Below are positions 55,695-64,000 of a stretch of DNA of 64,000 nt, in pieces (positions within the stretch are counted from its first letter, which is position 1; every line of letters starts with the position of its first letter). The notes under the pieces were generated by a model, which searched no databases, was not told the DNA's origin, and saw nothing but the letters and a program-made list of their open reading frames with translations. Made by a program: the position numbers and the translations under genes. The DNA is from Gracilaria gracilis. Taxonomy: Eukaryota > Rhodophyta > Florideophyceae > Gracilariales > Gracilariaceae. Where the stretch lies: contig JARGSG010000203.1 in the NCBI GenBank assembly GCA_030374805.1, positions 186,001 through 250,000 of the forward strand, given 5' to 3'.

Positions 55695-58600
55695 TTAGAA
55701 CGAGTCAAGTTTCATGAGGCTGACCATCCTCCGCACGTCTGCGAGAGGAGCACACTTGGTCAATATGTCAGCCACTTGTAGACTCCTGGGAATATGTTCA
55801 AGGTCAACAACTTTGTTATGATAGAGTTCTCGCACATGATGCATCTTCATGTCAATGTGCTTATTATGACCTGAGATCTGCGGGTTCTTCGTCAAAGACA
55901 AAGCAGCCGAGCTGTCCTCCAGGGTCTTGGTGGGTTCGAACCAAAACTCCTCGCTCCAAGGCTGTTGATGGGCAAATTCCCAAAACAATTTGCGCATCCA
56001 TGTGAGTTTTTTAGCACAAGTAGACAAGGCTACGTACTCTGCTTCCGCCGATGAAAGTGCGATCACTGTTTGACGCTTAGATTTCCACATAATCAGTGCG
56101 GAGTTGACGACGATAACAAATCCAGTCGTGGACCTACGAGTTTGTATGCATCCCCCCAATCGGCGTCAGCGTACGCACGAATTGAAGTTGGTGATATACT
56201 CTTGTTCGCAGGAAAGTGAAGCCCATAGTGCAATGTTCCTGCCAAATACCTAAAAATTCTTTTCAACATTGCCATGTGACGGTCACAAGGGTTATGAAGA
56301 TGTTTCGAAAGTGCTGATATCGGGAAGGAGAGATCCGGACGCGTAGAAATAGAGATGTATAATAGTCCACCAATTCCAGAACGATAGTTTGCATGGTCAA
56401 ATGGTGAGAGTGCTTTCTCGTTTTCCCTTGTAGGCAAGAGGTCCGCATTTGATGGCAGTGGAGTACCAACCGCGTTGGCTCCTTGCATGCCAAACTTCTT
56501 CAGTAGCAACGAAGCATAGCCATATTGGTTGACCTTGATGCCAAGAGGGGAACGTTGGATGCTCCAACCGATAAACGACTTCAGTTCTCCGTAGAGTTTT
56601 ACGTCGAATGTTGCGGCCAGCCGTTCTTTGAAGTATTTTAGAAGATCCACGCTGTTGGAGGCAAAGGCGCAGCCGTCCACGATTATGGCCACGAGGACGA
56701 ATTGGTCCTCTTCGCGGAACATGAAAACTCTCGAGTCGAGAGCAGAGGTCACGAATTTCCATGATAGTAAGGTGTCCGAGAACAACGAGCCCCATATTAC
56801 ACCGGCTTGTACTGCCCCGTAAAGGGAGTTGAGGAGTTTGCAGACATACCCAGGTCTGGCTTGAAGACCGGAGGAGTCCGTCGGTTGTTCCATGATAATT
56901 GGCACATCAAGTTTGCCGTAGAGATACGCGTTTGATATGTCGGCTCCTTCCAGTATTAGGTTCTCTGCCGCAGAGACGGCGAGCAGAGTTCGCAAAGCTT
57001 CGTGACATGCGACAGGGGCGTAGGTGTGGAGCGGGTCGAAGTCTATGAAAGGCTTCTGCTTATCACCCCGTAGACAGCAGCGTGCTTTCTTTAGGAATTT
57101 CTTCCCAACTCCATCCAACATCTTCTCCTTGAAAACCCAAGTGTAAGGAACCGGTTTCATGTCGGCCTCCCGAGGAATGAGTTCCCAGGTATTTCGCTTG
57201 ATGAGTGCGTTCATCTCACGATCAATGGCCTCGCACCATCCCGGGTCCTTGCAGGCTTCCTTGAAGGAGTGAGGGACTGACGGATCATCCAAAGTCTTTT
57301 TCGACACCCATACCCGTGGGAAGTTCTGGGTCATAGTAGTTAAAACCTTTACCAGATGTTCCTCCAAGTCCGGCGAGTCCGTGCCAGGTTGTGCAGTGGG
57401 TTCCGTCTCCTCTGTTTCCTGTTGTCTCGTAATTCCTTTTAGGAGGGTGGTGAGGTTTGGCAGAGGAGAGGAGTTGATCGGCTTGAAGTCCAAATTCCGG
57501 CATGTCACGACAGAGTTCTTCTCCGGTACATATACTCGGAAAAGAGTGTTATCGCTCTGCATACCAACGAAGTGAGAGAATATGGACCGTGGAAGGAATT
57601 TCTTGTTGGCAACGGTTTTGGAGCGGTATGTGAAGGCGTAGCCAGGCTGACCAAAAGTAGGAATGTGTGTGAAGTCAATGTTGGTTATTGGGTCCCATTC
57701 CAGGATAGGAATCCGTCTCTTTATCCGTGAGGATGGGGCTCGGTTCCTTAACCAGTTCGAGTGATTCATGGCTTCAGCCCAGAAGGCGATCGGAAGTTTG
57801 CTAGCAAAAAGTAGAACGCGAGTCCTAGTCCAATGTTCTTGGATGAGCCTTTCCGCAGCTCCATTAGACTCCGATGCATAGGCTGGAGAGTAGTCCAAAG
57901 AGATGCCATGATCGAAGCAGAACTTGTCCAACTCGTTGCTCTTATGTTCCCCGGCCCCGTCCAGGCGAACATTCTTCAAGCTAACCGAGTGGTTTAATTC
58001 CAGCTCCGAACGGCGTTTGTACCATTCCAGATGTTTCAAGATGCCTGGTCCGGTCTTGTCTTTGAGAAAGAATACATCGGACTTCGAGGTGTAGTCGTCC
58101 AATATTGCAAGGGCATAGATTGCCCCTGAGAGAGAGGGCGAGATCTTTCCAGACACGTCCATGTGGATGAGATCCAACGGCTGTGATGTGGAAACAGATC
58201 GAGGGCGAGCCAAAAGTGGGTTCCGTTTCATTTTCCCAGTGAGGCAGGGGACGCACGTTAATGAATCCAGGATGGAGCGTTGAAAGTAGGGAACGGACTC
58301 GAAGGATTTGGCGAGATTCTGATACCTGCTTGGGTGCAAATGACCAGTTCGCCCATGCCATTCCAAAGCCAGTTCTTGTTTGTTATTACTGGCGTTGACC
58401 ACCATGACCTGTTTGTTGTCCTCCCGGAGGTTCATGATGTATAAACCGTGGTGGATTTCTGTTTCCCAAATAATATGTGAGTTTCGTTTGGGATCCATGA
58501 TAAAACATCCGTTGAAGGGGCGGATGGTGGAGGTGAAAACCACCATGAAGTCCACACTTAGTACTCCCACTGAGAGAATGTTCGATTGAAACGCAGGAGC

Positions 58601-59137
58601 GTGATAGGCTTCAACGACAGTTCCACTATTGAGAGGGATCCAGACGTGACCCTTTCCGACAAGGCGAGCTGTGCCAGACGCAGCCTGGACAGTTTCAATG
58701 TCAATGCGCTCGTATCGGATGAATGATTTACGCGAATGGAAGAAATGATGTGTGGCCCCGGAGTCGATGTAGGCAGATTCCACCTTGGTTTGGGATAAGA
58801 GTGCGACATTACTCTTATACTTCGCCATGTTACAGTTGAACGGAGGTGAGGGAGGAGGATCGTCATTTCTTTGCACCACATATACTGGGGTAAGAGTTTC
58901 GGTTTCCATCATCATCCCTCTTTGGTGCAAAGCGAGACTTCCAGTTAGACTGCCGCTATCCACTTCGGTTTTCATCTTGATCGCGTTGCGATCGACGAGA
59001 GCCACCGTTTGAGCGGGTCTGCTGTCGACGGTCAGAGCGGGAGTTGTCACGTTGATTGTTGTCCGACTGGTCGCGTTTGCGTTTGTAGCAATCCCTCGCA
59101 TAATGTCCACGACGTCCACAGTAATAGCAGTTGTCAT
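55695..59137 (-). mobile_element. Copia pol: protease, integrase, reverse transcriptase, RNase H
   Basis: Protease: YIDSGATHHF, the aspartic active site D-S-G. Integrase zinc finger: WHGRTGHLHPSRYQNLAKSF then CVPCLTGKM. Core: LIHMDVSGKISP (D), VRLDGAGEHKSNE (D) and NGAAERLIQEHW (E). RT: NTWELIPREADMKPV, CCLRGDKQKP and NAYLYGKLD. The usual Copia Y-V-D-D active site reads IIVDGCAF here, an unusual feature to check. Later parts are LYISISTRPDLSF and, near the end, RNase H with SSAEAEYVALSTCAKKL then HNKHIDMKMHHVREL. Pol overlaps the end of gag and may be reached by frameshift or read-through, both known in Copia relatives. Confidence 0.9.
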
Positions 59138-59894
59138 CGTTGCGGCCTTTTACCATTGAGGACTTATTATTATTATTACGATGGCGTCGTCGGCGTTCAC
59201 CTTTGTTTGCCATGTTTGCTTTGGGTTGGGTCGATGTTGGGGTTGTAGTGGACTGGGTTTGCTGAAGGTTGTTCGGATTCTTGCGCCGAGCGACTTCTGC
59301 TTCGACTGCGTTGACAATAGAATCGAATCCAATGTCAGTAAGGTTTGACATCATGGCCAGAGGGGCGAAGTAATTTGGAAGGCTTCGAATGAGCTTTGAA
59401 ACCTTCTCCTTATCCGCAAGTTCTTCGTCGTACGTGGCCAGTTCTCCAACAATTTCCAAGAACTTCGAGACATGTTTGTTCCAGTCATCATTGTCTTTGT
59501 ACATTAGGGTGTCCAACTTGTGACGAATGTTTTGGACGGCTTGCGTGTTCGAAGTGGTATATACACGCTTGAGCTCGTCCCATAACTCTTTGGCAGACTT
59601 CTCGTCATCGTTCACAAATGTTCGGACGAGTGCGAGAGGGGAGTCACCAAGGCACAATGTGATAGTGCTCTTAGATTTGACCGCCTTCTCTAACCAGGAT
59701 CTGTGTGTCCGGTTGTTCACGTTGAATCCCTCGGGGCGGGGATTCAAGCCAGTCAGGAATGCGTCGTCGCGACGAAGATACGCGAGTAGACGGCGGCGCC
59801 ACAAGATGTAGTCAGTTGGTACCTTGAGATTTGGAAGCTTTCCAAGGATGCCTTCTTGAGAACCTGACATCGTAAGTGGACGGGGAAAGTACAA
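58956..59894 (-). mobile_element. Copia gag
   Basis: 312-residue gag. N-part: PNLKVPTDYILWRRRLLAYL. Core: SAKELWDELKRVYTTSN and IRHKLDTLMYKDNDDWNKHV, the UBN2-type pattern. A basic Asn/Arg/Lys linker leads to a zinc knuckle, CYYCGRRGHYARDC (C-x2-C-x4-H-x4-C). The Arg/Asp/Asn-rich C-terminus overlaps the start of pol in another frame. The frame reads open from ATG to stop. Confidence 0.9.
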
Positions 59895-59898
59895 TCGA

Positions 59899-60028
59899 CC
59901 TGCTTAGGCGGGAAAGGGTTCCGCAAGAAAATGCAACCTACTTGAGCGGGAAAGGGATCCGCAATCTTCTTCTTCTTCTTCACAAGCTTCTTCTTCTTCT
60001 TCTTCTTCTTCTTCTTCTTCTTCTTCTG
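59899..60028. repeat. 37-bp direct repeat pair and TTC microsatellite in Copia leader
   Basis: Two near-identical units with GCGGGAAAGGG near 59909 and 59947 are followed by (TTC)n, interrupted once by CACAAGC, to about 60028. Read on the minus strand the run would encode poly-Glu, but it lies upstream of gag and is more likely a leader repeat. Confidence 0.75.
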
Positions 60029-60271
60029 GTGTAAAACTTAAGGTGACCCTAGCCCAACCCAGGGAGCTAGGCGATCGATGTAAGGCGGGTCCCCGCAATA
60101 AAGCAGCTAACCCCGCACCACAACGATCCGACCTTCGGAGGAAATTCTCACGACCGCGTAGCGGTAGGTACTTCACTCCTGACAATATCAGTACTTGCAG
60201 CGTTATTTAGCCACGCGTAGAGGCAGAAAGACATTCAAAGCTGCGCGACAAACACGGATGTCGGAGATGAT

Positions 60272-60865
60272 ATGGAGTTTCGGATAAACGAAATCCAGTT
60301 CCGAATGTTAGGATTCTTTCGAAACAAGAAAGGTGAACCAAGAGCAGAAAGAAGTATGTCCAGCCACGTGAAAGCTCAGAAGCGGTGTGTGTGTGTAAGA
60401 CGCTTCTCGAAAAAAACCAGGCCACAGCGATTGCGATTACGAAAGAGGAGAAAAAAGTTTGCGCAAGAAAGAAAATTCACAAGGAACCAAAGAGTTTTGA
60501 ATTGTCTTGAGCGGTTCTCATATAGATTAGGTTTTATGAGGGCTCCATGTTGGAGAAACGACTCCTTACAAGAGATGAATATGACAACACGTCGACATCA
60601 TGACGCGATTAAAGTCATTGGGGAAATGAGATTAGGTCTGAGTGCCACTCAGTTGCGAAAGGCCAGGCATAGTGTAGCGCGTTCAGTACGGAACAAGATT
60701 GGTGCAGTGAGCAAGAAGGGAGGATATTGCGAACTCTTTGGGGCAGATTTTTTCGGCAGAGTTGATTTGCAGCCATGCTGTGGCGAAGAACGAGCAGCGA
60801 AGCGTAGAGAGAAACGAGTGGAGTTCGACGATGCGATGCGGCTTCGAGCAAGCGGGAACGAATGA
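60272..60865 (+). other. Antisense open frame in the Copia leader
   Basis: 197-codon plus-strand frame inside the leader, very basic in its first half (KTRPQRLRLRKRRKKFAQER) and helical later (EERAAKRREKRVEFDDAMRL). No known domain. It runs opposite to gag and pol, and could be an accessory antisense frame, a captured host fragment or chance. Confidence 0.3.
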
Positions 60866-61275
60866 GAAGGAGCGAAGTGTTCGCTTATTCGTAGAAGAAA
60901 GAGAGACTTTCACGATCATAAAAAAAACCATATCCATCATATGTAGTTTATCAGTATTCATATTCTGTGTAGACATCAGCAGTACAAAGACAAAACCAAG
61001 TGTTTTTATCCTGTCCGAGTTCAATCATCTTTCTGAGCCACAACAGAGTCTACAGACCTGGGAGCCCATCACTAAGATATTTGTCCACGGTAGATTGCGC
61101 GCGCAAAGCCTTAGCCACAACATACCTTTGGGCAGGGGTACATCAGCATTCGCGACGCGCAACCCTCCGAAGTTGAAAGCCTGAGTATTTGACCGTGCGC
61201 GCGGTAGAAGCGCGGAAGCACGCGGAAAAAAGGAGAGGAAAATGTGCGCAGACGTCGGCGGCCCGGGGCAGCGCG

Positions 61276-61293
61276 CCCCAGGCGATGCTACCA
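61276..61293 (-). promoter_or_regulatory. Copia primer-binding site
   Basis: TGGTAGCATCGCCTGG on the minus strand directly follows the 5' LTR. It starts with TGG, complementary to a tRNA CCA end, and resembles the initiator-Met-tRNA sites common in Copia elements. Confidence 0.7.
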
Positions 61294-61485
61294 AGTAGCG
61301 AGCGCGGTAGAAGTTAGGGGAAGACAGGAATGCTCGCTGCTCTCCGTCGGCGGGATGACGCCGCCGGCCGAGTGCAGTGCCATTTATTCGTTACTGCGCA
61401 GTCTACGGAGCACGGAACACACGTGCCACGCATACGTGGCCACATGTGGCGCTTCTGCCTTGCATGAGGCGCTCCGGTATGAACA
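61294..61485 (-). repeat. Copia 5' LTR (192 bp)
   Basis: Begins TGTTCATACC and ends GCTACT on the minus strand. Four differences from the 3' LTR; flanked outside by GTCTT. It must contain the element's promoter; a TAACGAATAAAT run is the only AT-rich patch. Confidence 0.9.
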
Positions 61486-61490
61486 GTCTT

Positions 61491-62509
61491 GTCAGCCATA
61501 GCCCAACCTGTTTCTGGAAAACGTGAACATCTCGCGATGTTGACGATATCGCTTTCAACAAAAACCAAACCTCTGTAGCTTCTTCAGCTTTTGGTGTTCA
61601 TCACTAAACTAGGCATACTTTGGTACATTTGCTGTCGTACTACAAGTGTATCCACAGCAAATCAAAGAAAAATCGATAGATTTACAAGGTACGACGAAAC
61701 AAACACCGCTATATACCGCAGATATCGCTATTTTTTGCAACTTACACCCCTTGTTTTACCAATTTTTTTGTTCTCAAAAAATAATTAAACTGCAGTACTC
61801 CGTTTCCATTCTTGTACTTCAACTGAAATATGCAACTTTGGTGGTGATTGCTAACAGTCCGTCGAAGCAAGAGGCAGACTACTTTTGAAGTCAACGGGAA
61901 GATGTTGGACTTCCCGTGCCTTACGACGAAGATGAGTTCCAAAACATGTGTAAGTTTCGTCGTAATATAGCAACGCAGCTACTGTATACGACTGTGTCTG
62001 ATATATAAAGTCTATCTTCTGGAAGGCTGTCTCTCTTCGTCACATGGACGTGACACTTACAGTGGTAAATAGATTTTGAAATTGTGTGATTTCCTGCATT
62101 TCCCTGAGAACCAGGCGACAAAATGAATGTAGCAAAGGTTTGGGTAATGTTTGATTATCTCCAAGAATGGACCAAAATGCGCCATGTGAAACGGTACAAT
62201 TTTTTAATGACTTTTATTGCTTCTCGACATTCTTTTGAAAAAAGAGCCATTCTTTTGAAAAAAGAGCCATTCTAAAAAAAATGGAGTAATATTTGGGGTT
62301 TCAGAAATTCAAACTAGCTCTGAATTGGATCTAAACCGCCAAACCTCCTTTCTTAGCTTTGCTATTAGATTTGTTCTATCATAATCTGTTTCAGAAATGC
62401 AACTGTGGTGACTGACCACGTGTTATTGAGATCTATTCAAAATTATACAAAAATGGACTTCATTTATACACAGAATACTACATATGCTTGAACGTATTAA
62501 TTTTGAAGC
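61491..62509. other. AT-rich intergenic DNA with a 20-bp tandem repeat
   Basis: This resumes the DNA interrupted by the Copia insertion. No gene is supported. A unit CATTCTTTTGAAAAAAGAGC occurs twice in tandem at about 62228-62267, with a partial third copy. AACATC-TCGC-GATGTT at 61528-61543 is a small stem. Confidence 0.5.
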
Positions 62510-63628
62510 CTAAAGCTCCATGGCCATGCTATGAATGTGGGCAATATCTCGGACAAGTTCTGACATCCAATGTCCAGCTTTCTTCGCCCAGATTAGTGTT
62601 AATGGCACCAAGTCACAGGCAAGCCCAAGCCCAAAGACATTCAGCTGATCCGCCACAGTGGCAACCAAAAAAGAACATGAGCGACGTCCACCCTCCGGGG
62701 ACATGCTCAAGCTTGTCATCTCTGTTACACGTCCGTCCAGGTCTAAACTTTGCACGATTCGCCAATCATACGAATTTCTCAAGCTGGAAACCAGCATGTA
62801 ATCAACCCTGCAATCATTGCGCTCACTACATATATTCACGTAGGTTCGGAGTCGACAGGATCTGCGTTGTGAAGTAGAGCACTGTCGAAGTAAATGCCCT
62901 GGTGTGCCACAGGGCATGCCTGGGATACAGAGCACGAGCGACGCTCCCCCTTCTCTCAGGATGCCGTCGTCGAGTCCTCTTTGCATGAGCCAGGCTGTTT
63001 CCACACAGTTAGTTGCCGGTGCTGAATCATCTCTTTTCAAAAAACCGTGGAGGCGAGAACCGCATCTACGTGCTCCCTGATTTGGCCATTCTTCTACAGA
63101 GAATTCGCTCTGGTAAAGTTGGTCGCCGGGCTTCAACTGTGGGCTTTTAGACTCAGAGAAGGTGTGTTTGAAATCTGTGGCATCAGTTGAACGACACGGG
63201 AACATGTTGACGGTAAGATCAAAGATATTTAAATCTCATCAGAACTCAAGTCATGTTACAGGTACTACAAACATACCGAAAGTTTCGAAAGCAAGCTTCT
63301 CGTAATTCCGGCCTAATTGTTCCCCACGGTCGGAAGGGATATATCCGGGCATTGAAAAGAGTGCGCCATTGGATGGATTCGCTTGCTGAGACAGGTGTAT
63401 TTCGATTCGATTCGCACGATCGCAGCTGCTGAGACACACGATGCAGGAGAAGAATAAGAGGTGTATGAGAAAAGAACGAAGAAGTTGGAGTTTGAAGAGC
63501 GTCATGGTTCCGGTTGGTGATGATGGAGACTCGGTCGATGGTAGCGAGCCGTCGAAGGGCCACGGTAGCGCTTTATCGCGACCAAGAATCAGGGCAATGC
63601 AGACAAGTCGAACAAACATGTGTAACAA
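62510..63628 (-). pseudogene. Unknown protein with signal peptide, one frame with stops near the middle
   Basis: On the minus strand two open stretches (63251-63628 and 62510-63205) lie in the same phase, separated by a short stretch with TGA codons (VPVT, then stop, and DLNIFDLTVNMF). From Met at 63503-63505 the start is a good signal peptide: basic LFKLQLLR, then hydrophobic SFLIHLLFFSCIVCLSS. The second part has several Cys, and SLDLDGRVTEMTSLSMS followed by VATVADQLNVFGLG, which has a beta-propeller-like rhythm. The gap could hide a small intron, but no clean GT-AG pair restores it. I do not recognise the family. Host-like gene, probably secreted or membrane-bound, perhaps recently dead. 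Confidence 0.4.
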
Positions 63629-64000
63629 AATCCCGGCGCATCCTTGTTGGGTTTGTGATTGGCATCTGTAACCTTGCTGTCAGGGAGGAGCAAGTGTGGC
63701 CAGGCACCGCCCAATTAAATTCGTGGAAAAAAATGATCCAATCTAGAATGAATATGCTTACAAAGATCAGATTCCTTGCATCTTTTCTGTCCTTGCTGGC
63801 AGATTTCTACGTGTACCAACGGTACACTACTTGGGTGATGATCAGTTGTATCTGGCAGCAGAATTCCACTTGTCTGAACCGTCCCATGACTTGGCCGCTT
63901 CATGGATGGCGGAGCTCGAGATCTGAGCAGCACTCGGGTTTTGATGGTACAACGAACGCGGCATGCTCGATCCACATCAGGGGAGTTTGAAACAAAGATT
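63629..64000. other. No supported gene at the right edge
   Basis: Short frames on both strands only. This may be upstream sequence of the minus-strand secreted-protein frame. Confidence 0.4.

Larger units (their letters stand above)
55012..61490 (-). mobile_element. Copia LTR retrotransposon, nearly whole, with target-site duplication
   Basis: Complete outline on the minus strand. LTRs of 192 bp lie at 61294-61485 (5') and 55017-55208 (3'), flanked by direct repeats GTCTT at 55012-55016 and 61486-61490. LTRs start TGTT and the 3' copy ends CA. Only four differences separate the two LTRs, so the insertion is young compared with the gypsy fossils. The primer-binding site follows the 5' LTR, then a long leader (59895-61275), gag (58956-59894), pol (about 55695-59137), and a purine-rich patch beside the 3' LTR. 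Integrase precedes reverse transcriptase, as in Copia. It looks almost whole, with about one break. Confidence 0.92.

Noticed and set aside
1-64000. CRISPR arrays, prokaryotic promoters, ribosome-binding sites, rho-independent terminators
   Set aside because: Content is eukaryotic transposon DNA; hairpins found lack T-tracts and no spaced direct-repeat array is present.

Overview
The window reads as transposon-rich nuclear DNA of a eukaryote. Nearly all recognisable coding is mobile-element protein, coding runs lack obvious introns, and the few host-like genes are broken. The mix (Harbinger, piggyBac-like, CACTA-like and tyrosine-recombinase elements, chromodomain Ty3/gypsy and Copia elements, Sel1-repeat proteins) would suit a florideophyte red alga such as Chondrus. 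That assignment is inference, and an oomycete or another alga is not excluded. I found no rRNA, tRNA, CRISPR or prokaryotic operon.

Layout. 1-1653: a two-gene Harbinger element, with a decayed transposase (+) and an intact Myb/SANT-like partner (-) whose stop codons overlap. 2043-2231: two hairpins, one a near-perfect 75-bp palindrome. 2578-3508: a second, diverged Harbinger-type transposase. 4480-5290: a GC-rich broken reading frame. 5300-14570: Ty3/gypsy fossils on the minus strand, with the gag-protease part of one family, the integrase tail of the same family, and a long truncated element of a second family. 14574-16458: a decayed piggyBac-like transposase. 16514-20240: an antisense ORF pair facing a chromodomain tail. 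21660-27430: a run of broken host-like genes (Sel1 repeats, aldose 1-epimerase, a HIT zinc-finger protein, an inositol polyphosphate kinase). 27680-33480: unassigned small frames and a CACTA-like transposase. 34099-35307: an unknown broken gene. 36223-42125 and 42126-52620: two more gypsy elements with antisense ORFs. 52640-54830: a Crypton-like tyrosine recombinase with a strong hairpin just downstream. 55012-61490: a nearly whole Copia element with 192-bp LTRs and a 5-bp target duplication. 62510-63628: a minus-strand frame with a signal peptide.

The most interesting pattern occurs three times (16514-20240, 36223-40897, 42904-46631). In each, the integrase/chromodomain end of a minus-strand gypsy element runs head-on into plus-strand ORFs that are homologous to each other and that I cannot place in a known family. 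First comes a protein of about 400 residues, then a Pro/Ala/Gly-rich one. This looks like an antisense accessory module carried by this gypsy lineage. Many broken DNA-transposon and host frames keep their phase and are interrupted by stop codons that C-to-T or G-to-A changes could explain.
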